From Apis mellifera (taxonomy: Eukaryota > Arthropoda > Insecta > Hymenoptera > Apidae), in assembly GCF_003254395.2 (NCBI RefSeq), contig NC_037642.1, positions 342,501 through 406,500 on the forward strand: a stretch of 64,000 bases of DNA, given 5' to 3'. Every line of letters begins with the position of its first letter. Position 1 is the first letter of the stretch. Positions 11,411-23,487 of the stretch are shown here, piece by piece. The notes under the pieces were generated by a model. That model was not told the origin of the DNA. It made no database searches and saw only the letters and a program-made list of their open reading frames with translations. Both the position numbers and the translations under genes were made by a program.

Positions 11411-13652
11411 TTTTTTAATATATTACATGGTTTTGGTACTTCGATGGACAAATTCATTGTTTAGGATTACCTTTTTCTATTATTTCATTTTCATTTTTTA
11501 ATTTATTTGTTTATTTTATGTTTCATTCTTTTATTTTGTCGACATTTATCGTCTTTAAGAAAATTAAACACAATAAATTAAAAAGTTAAAAAATAAAAAT
11601 GAAATTTATGAAAATTTTCCTTTAAATGTATATATTGTTTTTTTATGAATTAAAAATTTTATTAATTATATATTGTTCTGTTATCTTTGAAATGAAGATT
11701 CGAAGAATTATAAATGAAAGTATAATTTAAAATTTAATTTATCGTTTTTAATTTAATCATTTTCTAATTAATGAAATATAATATTTTAATAACATTTAAT
11801 TATTAAACAAAATCGAATAAAAAAAATTCATATAATATATTTCAAAAAATTTTCTAATTTCAGTAAATTTGGTATAAAGTAATAAATTTAAAAATAATGA
11901 TAATGATTAATAATAATGATAACAATAAGTATTAAAAATTTTATAATAGTTTTACACATGATTATAATAAAATAAAATTATTGATTAAAATAATTAAAAA
12001 ATGCTGTATTATTTTAAAAAGTTTAAAATAAGTTCTAAAATTAATTTTTCTCTTTAATGAAGAAATTTTCAATTTCTATTAATATTTAAGCAATATTTAT
12101 AGAATTTATGATATTTATTACAATACAAAAAATAATTGATTTAATATTATTGAAAGAAATTATTTATTAAATCTGTTTTCATAAAAATTTTTTTTATAAT
12201 TTCTTTAACAATAAGTTAGAATAATTCTTTAGATAAAAGAAAAAATACTTATTCATAATTACAAAAAAAAAAATTAATCTAATTTTAATCTTCATTAAAT
12301 AGACATGAATTTTTTATCATATAAATTTTAAATTGATTGGTTTCTGAAACTCTATGAACAATAAATAATTACATCATATTATATTCTAATTATTTGAAAA
12401 TGTAAGTCAATAAAAATATAAATAATAAATCTAACAAATACATAAATTTCTAGATATGAATTATAATAATAAACAATTGCAATTTATTATTAATTTGAAA
12501 TAAAAAAAATAATAAAAATAATAAAAAATCAATAATTTGAAAAATTGTTTTTGAAATATTTTGAAAAATGATTATAATAAATTATTTATATTTTATATTT
12601 AAAAATAATATTTTTTATATATATTTTAAAATATTTGATAATAATAAAAATGGAAAATAAAAATTAAAAAAAATAGTTTTGATAGTCTATTATGTTTGAT
12701 AATATATAATAATATTCATTATGTTTTTTTCGAAATTATTTATTATAAACTTTTATTGTAAACTTAATTATAAATATAATTAATTATAAACTTAAATTTT
12801 AAAATATATAAAAAAATATAATTAAACATAAAACAATTTCTGCATATAATAGGTTCCTCTATTTGGTAAAATAAATAAATGAATACAAGTTCATAAAATC
12901 ATATATCAAAAATCAAAAAATAATTCGATCAAAAAATAATTTAATTTCATTCTTTCATTGAAATATATAAAACTAATTTTTTTATGAATTAAAAATGATT
13001 AAATATAAAAAATAAATAATATCATACGTCATAATCATATATTTCAGATAAAATTATATAAAAAAATTTTTTTTAAAATTTATATTCAAATTCAATAACA
13101 TATATTTCCACTTCATTAATATATTTGAATTATTAATATATTTAAATGTTCAAAATTTCATTTAATATTTAAAATGTATTGATATAATAAATATGATATA
13201 ATAATGATATAATAAATATAATACAAAGAATCAAATTAATAATACGATACTATAATATTATCGTATAAAAATACGATAAATACGTAAAATACTTTATTTT
13301 CAATTTTAATTTATTAATTATCTTATTTGATATTTAAAATATAAATTAATATTTACGTAATACTGAAAGAATTTTTTCTATTTTTCATTTAACATTAATT
13401 AAAAAATAAAAAATAATAAACAAAAATTAAACTATTTATTATATTCATGTCTTAAAAAAATAAAATTATTTTATTTTTTTATAATATATACATTATTTCA
13501 TATAAAATTAATAAAAATTTATTTTTTTAAAATAATACTATATAAATAATTTAATTTTCTTTTTTTATATTATAGTAAATATTAAATAATTTTACTAAAT
13601 TTATTAATTTTAATAAATTAATTATTAATATAACTAAAACTAAGAAAAAAAG

Positions 13653-13700
13653 AAACTAAGAAAGAACATAACCGATAATCTTGTTTTTAATTAAAATATA
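13653..13700 (+). repeat. Direct repeat, copy 1
   Basis: 48 bp, identical at 47 of 48 positions to 15252-15299; the centre reads AAGAACATAACC. Similarity continues upstream except for an extra short A-rich duplication in this copy. Confidence 0.75.
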
Positions 13701-14853
13701 AATATTAAATTAAATAATATTAATTAATTTAACAATTAAAAATATATATATATTAATGATAAAATATTAATTAATATTTAATGATGAATTCAATTAATAA
13801 AATGTTTATTATTTTTATATGCACATGTATTAAATTTAATATATTATATATTAAATATATTAAATTTAAGAATTTAATATAAAATTTGAAAATTATTTTT
13901 ATAAAGCAAAACAATTAAGTAATAATATTCTTTTTTTTGTTTTGTTTTATTCTTAAAAATCAATTTTGATCGGTCTTATTCTATCCAAGCACTAAGATCT
14001 AATTAAAACTTTCATACTTTCTATTGTGTTCTCAATTAATAATTAGTTGAATTAATTAATTTCCAAAATTTTTAATTTTTAAATTTTAAATTTAATCTTA
14101 ATTTTTTTTTAAAAATTTATTTAATTAAATTTTTTTCTAATAATATAATTTAAAAATAAAAAAAAATTATTATTTTATTACGTTATTATTATTACGAACT
14201 TTATTTCTTTAATAATTGTATTATAAATTAAACTCTGAATGAATACACTATAAAATATAATTATAAATTAATATAATCAATTGTATAATTTTATAAATTT
14301 AAAACATTATTAAACTTACAAATAAATTTAAATCTTAAAAACGAAATAACAATTGACAAATACATTTCACATTTATTACAATTTATCTATTATATTATAA
14401 ATATAATTCGAATATATTATAAAATAATAATCGTTAAATTATTTCACAATTTTGAATTGAGAAATTTTTTATTAATCATATGTATTGAGAAGATATCATT
14501 AAAAAATAGAAATAATCAAATGTCTGTAAGCATTAATTTTATTATCACATGATTTAATAACAAGTATTATTAAATTTCTTATCGATTAAATCTCGATATA
14601 TTACTTACTTATTTGTATCAGTGACAAAAATAAAAATCTGTAAAATAATGTTTATTTTTGACAAAATCTTATCATGAAGTAATTAAAAAAGAAAATAAAT
14701 AATTTTCTAATTGCATATTTAATCTTGATATTTAATATTATACACTTAAGATAAATTTATTATATTAATATAATATTAATAATAACTTGAATTTTGTGAA
14801 ATGTGAAAATAAAACTTGAAAGTTGCAATTTAAATATTTTGAATATTATTAGA

Positions 14854-14930
14854 ATGCTAATAAAATTAAGTAATATTTTATTTTAATAAAATATTTTATT
14901 TTGCACTTTAAAAAATGATTATCATATAAT
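14854..14930 (+). repeat. Diverged inverted repeat, left arm
   Basis: 77 bp that read as the reverse complement of 15923-15999 with about seven mismatches and no gaps; the arms are 992 bp apart. Confidence 0.75.
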
Positions 14931-15251
14931 TTTCTTTTCATCATTCTTACAAAAAATATATTAATCGATTTCAATTCAATAAATCTCAATCATATTCAAT
15001 AAATCTTTACAAAATATATTTCAAAGTTAAAGAATTAATAAAAAATTCACATTTTCAAATCACAAACATTTCATATTTTTAAAAATGCTAGATATGATAG
15101 AATATTTAGTTATACTTTTTCAGAGCTTAATTCATTATTATAAAGAGAAAATGTTTGAAACATGGAGTATAAGATACAGAATATGAAACATAAGAGATTG
15201 GAAAACATTAATATAAAAAACATTATAAAATATAATATATTAATATAACTA

Positions 15252-15299
15252 AAACTAAGAAAGAACATAACCAATAATCTTGTTTTTAATTAAAATATA
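15252..15299 (+). repeat. Direct repeat, copy 2
   Basis: Partner of 13653-13700, same strand, one mismatch, 1.6 kb away. Confidence 0.75.
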
Positions 15300-15922
15300 T
15301 ATTAATGATAAAATATATAAATATTAGTATTATATATAATTATATATTATATTATAATTACTATTTATATATAATATTATAAATAATGATTAAATTTATA
15401 AATATTAATGTTAATATTCAAGATATATTCTGTTTTTTTATATATTGAAATGATATCTTATCCTTCTTTCAATTCTTTTAATATTCTTTCCAAATTTCAA
15501 ATAATAGATAATAAATGATAAATTGACTATTAAATTGTATATTATATGAATTACAAAATAATTTGTTAAGGATTATATATTTTTTCATATAAATTTAGAA
15601 ATTGAATCTAGAATCTTTTTTATATAGACAATATACTAATTTTTATTCAAAATAAACAAATAAAACTAAAGAGTAAATTAATAAAAGATAAACAATATAT
15701 TCATTAAAAAATAATCTCATTAATTATAAAGAATCACTGATTGTTCAATTTTATAATATCACAAAATTAAAATTAAATATATGAAATACATAATTACAAA
15801 ATTCTGATTTCAATATATCATACTTTGTGCTTTTTTTGAAATGGATAATATTCAAATAAATATCATTAATAATATAATAATATTTAATTATTATATTATT
15901 ATCATATTATATGATTATCATT

Positions 15923-15999
15923 ATTATATGATAGTCATTTTTTAAAGTGCTAGATAAAATATTTTATTAAAGTAAAATACTATTTAATTTTTTTAGCAT
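15923..15999 (-). repeat. Diverged inverted repeat, right arm
   Basis: Partner of 14854-14930; includes the non-repetitive core TTTTTTAAAGTGC shared by both arms in opposite orientation. Confidence 0.75.
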
Positions 16000-16372
16000 A
16001 ATAATTAATAATATTAATTATAATAATATTTTTTAAGGCAATACATAAAATGCAAATTTCATTATTTAATTACATATATATGAAATTTTTCAAATTATAA
16101 TTAATGTATATATTTTGAAATACTATTAATGAAACATAAATAAACAATTTAAAAAAAATAAAAAAATTTGTTAATTCTTCATTAATTATATTTTTTCTCT
16201 AATAAATTATTTGTATTTATCCATTCTTTCTAAAAGACTTTTTATATGTTATTATTTATATATTTTTTTATTTTGATATAAAATTTTTATTTTGATTTTA
16301 TTTTGATATTTTATTTTCATATTTTAAAAATAAAATATATAAATATATAATATAAAAGTATATATATAATTA

Positions 16373-16378
16373 ACGACG

Positions 16379-16431
<53 letters not shown>

Positions 16432-16545
16432 AACAACAACAATAATAACAACAACAACAACAACAATATTAATAACAATGATGATAATAATAATAATAAC
16501 GATGATAATAATAATGATGATAATAATAACGATGAATAATAATAA
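16373..16545 (+). repeat. Compound trinucleotide microsatellite (CAA)n / (GAT,AAT)n
   Basis: Begins with AACGACGAC, runs as more than fifteen near-perfect CAA units, then changes to AAT and GAT units. The poly-leucine/serine frame on the minus strand is only this repeat translated. The left arm of the perfect inverted repeat starts directly after it. Confidence 0.95.
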
Positions 16546-16555
16546 TATGATAATG

Positions 16556-16711
16556 ATTTGTATTTCATGATATATTTGAAATTTATAAATCTGATCTTAT
16601 TTTATATTTTATTATTCCATTTCTATCATTATATAATATTTTTTAAACAAATCTTATATCAAATGAGAGAAATAATAATTTAAAACAATAATAATTGTCA
16701 TAATTGAAGGA
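16556..16711 (+). repeat. Perfect 156-bp inverted repeat, left arm
   Basis: Base-by-base comparison shows that this segment is the exact reverse complement of 17579-17734. The arm starts with ATTTGTATTTCATGA and ends with ATAATTGAAGGA. The spacer is 867 bp. Sequence outside both arms does not match. Confidence 0.9.
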
Positions 16712-17578
16712 CATAATTGAATGATAATAATTTAAAAATTTTTTTTTTAATTTTTTTTATTTGAATTCAAAAAAAAATATTTTTTCAAGTAAGTTAAACT
16801 GAATTATAATATTTTCATAATATTAAAATAATTTTTAATAATTTTGATAAAAAATAAAAAAAAATAATTCTTATTATCTAAAAAAATTTTTAAATTATTT
16901 AGATACTAATTTTATTACAAATTGAATGAAATTAATAAATTTTTAACTCAAAATAAATTGAAAAGAATATCTTTGAAATATTCAATAAAAATATGTTTAA
17001 TATCTAAATATTTTCTCAGTGTATAAAATTTTAATTAAAAAAAGAAATAGTATATTTAATTGTGATCTAAATGTTTTCACTATTATATAAAAATAAAAAA
17101 ATAATTAAAAAATAAAATGCACATAAATAAAAAAAAGCATAAAAATATGTTATTATTATTTATTATATATTATATATAACTTATAAATATCTATTACATA
17201 TTTAATTTAGAAAATTTCAAAAATATTATTTATTAGAAATATTTTCCAAGGCAATACATAATCAATTTAATGAAGTGTTTCTTTGAAAAGTGGGAGAACT
17301 ATAATAATTTAAAATAATTTTAATATTATTCATAATAAAATTAGTAATATAACATTATTCATATTCATATAAAAGACATTATTAAACATTAACAAATTCA
17401 AATATTAACAACTTGATAATATATTATCATTGTGATATAAAATAGATTTAATGTATTTCAAATTATTATATTTAATCTGAAATAAAATTATATTTTTCAT
17501 TTTATAAAATGACATTATTAAAAAAGATATCATAAACAATGATATAAATTTTATTTTAAGCAATTTTTCAATTTTTAT

Positions 17579-17734
17579 TCCTTCAATTATGACAATTATT
17601 ATTGTTTTAAATTATTATTTCTCTCATTTGATATAAGATTTGTTTAAAAAATATTATATAATGATAGAAATGGAATAATAAAATATAAAATAAGATCAGA
17701 TTTATAAATTTCAAATATATCATGAAATACAAAT
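17579..17734 (-). repeat. Perfect 156-bp inverted repeat, right arm
   Basis: Exact reverse complement of 16556-16711, with no mismatch found. No transposase-like frame is present between the arms. Confidence 0.9.
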
Positions 17735-20700
17735 ATAATGAAATATGAAATACATATATTATACAAAACTGTACAAAAATATTATGAAATCAAAATTTTT
17801 AAAAAATGTTATTTTTATTATATATATTTATAATATATATAAAAATTTAGTTTAATTTATAATTGCACATTAGAATCTGAATTCGAAACTAAAAATTTAA
17901 GATTAATATAGAAAAAAAAATATTATATATATATATATAAAATTATAATTGAAAAAATTATAATTACAAGGAAATATTATTTCCTTGTCATAAAATATTA
18001 TTTCTAATAATTATTTTACTATTATGTAACTATTTGTATTAGATTTCTTTTTAAAAAGCTATAAAATAAAAACTTATTATCTGCAATATTTCTGCAAAAT
18101 GTAAAATTTATACAAAAAGATATATTTTGTAAAAAAAATATATTAAATTTTATTCATTATATCATATTATCATTATATTTTTATTAATAAAAAATACTAA
18201 AAAGAATTTATTTTTATTTAAATATTAATAAAATTGTAATAAAATTGTAATAAAACATAAAATACATATTGATTAAAAGGGATCTCAAATTTATTAAAAA
18301 AAAACATGTATAGTAAAAAAATCTTTCAATCATTAAAATGAAAGAAAAAAAAAATTTCTAAATAATATTTTTTTTGTATAATTTGTAACAATTTTTTTTA
18401 TTTAAATTCAATTTCTTAGTACCTAAAAATGTAATATAAAGTACAAAAAAGAAATATATAAAAAAAGTATATAAAAAAAATCGGAATTGGATTTAAATAT
18501 TTATTCAAAAATAAATATATATATTTATTTACTGTTAATAATGTACTTTCATTTAATATTTTTAAATTTTATTGTGTTCATTATATTTTATTTTTCATTT
18601 TTTTAAATATGTTTCTTATTAATTTCTAAATTATTGAATTCTTCAAATTTTATTTTTTTTTTATGTTTGATTTAGTTTTCTGTTTTCATTAATGCTCACA
18701 CTTTTCTAAGTTTCAAGTATCAGCTTGAAAAAGAAAATATTAAAAATCATTGAGGACGAATGCAAAGTATCAATAAGTGTTGAAGAAGATGAATAATCTG
18801 GAAGACTAAACAAATTAATACAATATATCATTATATAAAATTAATCAATTAAAATAAAATTTAAATTATTTAAAAAAAAAGAAAAAGTTATTATGAAAAA
18901 TAGAAAAATTAAAGCAAATGTTAAAGATTGTACAAAATTCAAAGTACTCTTCATTCTTATAAAATTTAAAACTTGAAGAATTGGAACTTACAATTTCAAT
19001 ATTTAAAGAAATTAAAAATAGAAGTTAAAAAAATGAAAAAATTAAAAAAAATATAAATAAAAAAAAATAAATAAATAATAAATTAAATAAAAAATTATTT
19101 TAGAAAAATTTAAAAAAAATTTAAAAAAAATTCTACAGAAAAAAAATTTGAAAAATTAGTTTTAAATCTAAACAGAAATATTCTAAATATAGTTTTCATT
19201 TAACATTATATACATTTTATTTATTTTATTAAATAATATATTAACGAAATTTCATATGAAAGAGAAAAACTCAAAATTAAACTAGCATTTATTTAAAATT
19301 TTGTATAAAAATAAAAATAATATAGAAAAACTTACTTTGATAAAAAAAATTGAATAATTTTTTAAAACTATTTAAAGTTTAAAGTTAAAATTATTAGCTA
19401 AAATTATAGTATATATAAAAAAAAATAATAATAAATAAATATATATATAAAATAATAATAAAAAGAATAATAAATGGAAATAATTAATTTATTATTTTTT
19501 ATATTTATTTTATTAGTTTTATATTTTAAATTATATAAAAAGAAAAAATTTAAAATTAATTATTCTATCAATCAATTTTTTATTATGCTATTTTTAAAAT
19601 TGTTAAATTTATAAAATATTATATGAAAAATAAAATACAAAAACAAAATATTCAATTGAAAATAGTAGGATTGATTTGGCTATGTATAATAAATATATAA
19701 TTTGGTTATATATATTATATATACATATATATATAATCATATAATTATAATCATATAATTATATACATATATATATAATAATATATATAATCAAAATTAT
19801 CTGTCTTTTTTAAAATTAATAACTACAAAAATTAATTTTGAGTTATTAATTTTATAAAGAATTGTAATAAAAAATATACTGATGAAAATAATTTTTCTTT
19901 CAAATATATTTTTGAATTATAATTTTTATTTCTAATTTTATGAATAATAATAATGAAATAAATAAAAAAAGATTGTTTTTGTTCCATAATATTGAAATTA
20001 TTCTCGTTTTTTGTTTGTTATAATTAGTTTATTATGTTTTTTTTTCATTTATTGATTATTTTAAAATGATATTACAAAAATTAGTTCTTTGTTAAAAAGA
20101 AAATTATGTTTTTTTTAAGTTTTTTTTTATTTTTGTTAAGTTTGTCATTCTCTCTTATTTTCATTAATATTAATTAATAGCAGCTGTTAAGTTAATATTA
20201 ATTACTTAAGTTTAAAAAATTAAAATTAACATTAATCAGAAGTATATTTATGTTCAATATTTAAAAATTAAGGAAACAAAGAAAAAAAACAAATTATTTT
20301 AAATGTAATATTAATATTAAATATAGTTCAAATGTTTACGTACAAAATATTAAAAATAAGTTCTACAAAAATAATCAATAATACTTTTTATATAAACTAT
20401 TATATTTTTAAACCAAATTTCATACAAACATTTAATATTATTTTATAGTTTAATTAAAAAAAATCTATTTTCCATTATTTTATAGAAAACAAATTTTTTT
20501 TATTATTGAATTTTATTAAAAACAAAATTAATGCTTCATTTAGAAAAAAAATAAAAAAATCATTTTAAATTTAATAAAAAAAATTCAAACATTCAAAATC
20601 AAAATATTATTTACATTATCTCGTATATTTTTTTTTATTTATTTTTATTATGTTATTTTTGTTATTATATTTCTGTTTATTTTTAATTCTTTCTCTTTTT

Positions 20701-22552
20701 TTTTAATTTTCATTACATATCTTTAATTGCTTAATTGATTTTACGCAAATTACATGTTCATATTACTAAAAAATTCTGAATGATTCAAAAATATATATAA
20801 ATTATATTATGCAATATAATATATAAAATTAATTATTTATTAATTATTTATTTAATTCATTTATTTATTTATTTATTCATAAATTAATGAATTAATTTTA
20901 AGATTTTCGTATTTTTATTTATATATGTATTATTCATATCAACAAATGAATGATAAAAATTGATTGATTTCTTTGATTATTGATTATTTTTTCTATGTAT
21001 TATTTCATTTAATATAATTACATGTTTAAATTGTATAATTGTGTAATTATACCATCTATATTTAATAAAATTTTAATTAAAATACATATTTAATTCATTA
21101 TCTATAATTAGTTACATATAATTATTTTTAAATACCAAGTATAAGTATAAGTGAATGATTTTTTTTAATATTATTTTAAAACATTCAATATTTCGATTTT
21201 GATATAAACATCTTGATTGCGAATACTAATAAACTATGAAAAAAAAATTCATTATTAAACTAAATAAATGATAAAAATAAAATTAAATAATTAAATAATT
21301 ATATAATTCAATATCTTAAATATTCTACTACATAATATTTAATGAATTAATTGAATAAATAAAAAACATATTTATATAATTGTTCGAATTATTTTCTCAA
21401 TTATTTTATAATTTTTCATAATCTTTCTCTTTATTTCCTTTTTTCTTCTTATTATAAATTGAAATAATTTATTAAATATTCTCAGATTTGATAATTTATT
21501 TCTTTTCTAAATAATTTTAAGACAGAACTTGCGTTATACATAAATTCCTATTGATTTTAAATTCTCTAAACCTTTAAATTTTGTGGATATTTATTTAGAA
21601 GATCTTTCGTTACCAGGTAAAATTCAAATTACGTTTCTAAACATATTCTTAATATTTTTCACAATGAACATATATATATTTTTTTAATTCAATTTTGATT
21701 TAAAAGATACAAATCGCACGATATGAATGTTAATGTTCAATTAAAAAAAAAAAAAAATAAAAGAAATAAAAGAAAAGAATTTAACAAGAATAAAAAATTA
21801 ATTCGAGAAAGGGAGATATATAAAATTAAAGATAAAAACTGTCGGAAATCGATCTACAGTATTGATAAAACAAAACCTGAAAAAGGCAAGGAGGGTAAAT
21901 AGAAGCAGAACATTTCGTGATAGAAGAAAAGATATGCAATAAGGACTTGAAAATCAGTTGTATTTCTATACATAATTCTAAACGGAAAAATGTAGTAATG
22001 CTGATATAATCATTCGATCGATATCCATTGGAAAGACAATGTACATATTTTGTAAATAACACAATATTACTCAATATTCAATAATGCGTTATAATTTATT
22101 TCATAATTTGGTTTATTTGAAACTATAATTATTATAAATGAAACAATGTTAATAATAATTAATCATTATAATTTACGAAACGATTATTAAAAGTTAAATA
22201 AAAAAATGTTTATCAATTATCGATTATCGAAAAAAATGTTTATCGATTTGATTAAGGATAATCAAATTAATAATAATTTATAGATATATAAAAATATAAA
22301 AATAAAATAAGAAAATTTAAATAATAAAATTTAGAAATAAACTATTTTAAAATATAGATTATTAGATTAGAGAATTATCAAAGAATCAATATAAGAAATA
22401 TTAAATTACATAGTATTTTTCATGAAATTAATATTGAAATGAATAATAAATATTTTTTTAGAAAAAAATATTTTATTTGAATAAAAACTGGAAATATATA
22501 TGATTAAAGAATTGAATTTTCGCAATAAATATTTTAGTATACTTCAGAAAAG
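17735..22552. other. AT-rich intergenic region upstream of neverland
   Basis: Mostly very AT-rich, with no gene recognised. Two less biased patches stand out: about 18690-18800, with a short open frame ending in an acidic EEDE tail, and about 21500-22075, with an 82-codon frame on the minus strand. Neither resembles a family I know, and both may be regulatory or noncoding transcribed sequence. Confidence 0.4.
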
Positions 22553-22590
22553 TATAAAAGACTCTGTTTAAGAATAAGGTGACTCAGTCG
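22553..22590 (+). promoter_or_regulatory. Core promoter candidate for neverland: TATA box plus arthropod initiator
   Basis: TATAAAAG at 22553-22560 is followed by the arthropod initiator TCAGT at 22584-22588. The A of the initiator lies 33 bases from the first T of the box, near the canonical spacing. This predicts a start site at about 22586, roughly 0.9 kb before the neverland ATG. The link to neverland is inferred from position and strand. Confidence 0.55.
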
Positions 22591-23059
22591 TTCGAAAAAT
22601 ACTCAAAGGTTCAAAATCCATCTAATAGACTCTTCATTTTCTTCAATTCTATATAAATTTTTGAATATCTATTATATAAATTCATCATATATATTCATTC
22701 ATTATATATTATTATATATATATAATTCATTCATTATATAAATTTTATCATTTTCATCATTAGGGTTATTAGATTTCAATTAAAAAAGAAGCTCAATATA
22801 ATTAGCAATATAAAGAAAAGCATATATAATTAAATATAATTAGTAATAATAATTAAAATTAATTAAATTAAATAATGTTTTCAATTAATAATTAAATACC
22901 TAAAGAAATACAAATAATATTTATTTTAATTGATTTGTATTTTTTTTTAAAACATGAATTTTGAATTTTGAATTTTGAATTTTGAATTTTCGAAAATATC
23001 GAAAAATTATAGAATATAGGAACGAAGGATTAAATAAAGTTTGAAAAAGTGCATCGGAA

Positions 23060-23400
23060 CAGGTGTAGAAAAATATTAAAGGGAGAGAGGAAGAAACAAA
23101 TAAGAGCAATGTGAAAAAGGGCAGAAATAGAAGAGGAAGAAAAGAAGGAAGAAAAGTAGTAGTACAAGAGGAAGAAAGAAAGAAAGAAAGGAAGAAGAAA
23201 GATAACGGAAGAGTGATAAAAGAAGGAAGAGAGTGAAGAAGAAAAAAAGAAGGAAAAGAAAAAGGAAAAAGTGAGAAAGAGAGCAACAGGAGAGAAAGAA
23301 GGAAGGAAGGAAGAAAAAAGAGAAAAGATCGACTGGAAGGAAAAGGAAAGGAGAAAATAAAGAGAGAAAGAAGAGGAGTGAGAACAAGGAGAATAAGAGA
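23060..23400 (+). repeat. Purine-rich (GA-rich) tract before neverland
   Basis: About 340 bases almost wholly A and G on the plus strand, with GGAAG, GAAAGAAAG and AGGAAGGAAGG runs. It lies just upstream of the neverland start codon, probably within its 5' UTR or an upstream intron. The two long minus-strand frames here are pyrimidine runs read as Ser/Phe/Leu and are not genes. A TTTTGAA heptamer repeat sits next to it at about 22960-22990. Confidence 0.85.
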
Positions 23401-23487
23401 GGTGGTTCCGAAGGTGTTCCAGAGGGACAAGTTTTTAGAGTGCACTTGCTTTTCTTCGTTCGGGGGCAGAGGGTGAAGAAGACAACG

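Larger units (their letters stand above)
11411..16372. other. Gene-poor AT desert with dispersed repeats
   Basis: No coding sequence seen. The region contains a direct repeat pair (13653-13700 and 15252-15299) and one diverged inverted repeat pair (14854-14930 and 15923-15999), annotated separately. Confidence 0.45.

Noticed and set aside
16317..16568. 83-codon poly-Leu/Ser frame
   Set aside because: Translation of the CAA/GAT microsatellite.
21826..22074. 82-codon minus-strand frame as a gene
   Set aside because: No recognisable domain, no splice partner, and a frame of this length can occur by chance. The patch is noted as possibly regulatory instead.
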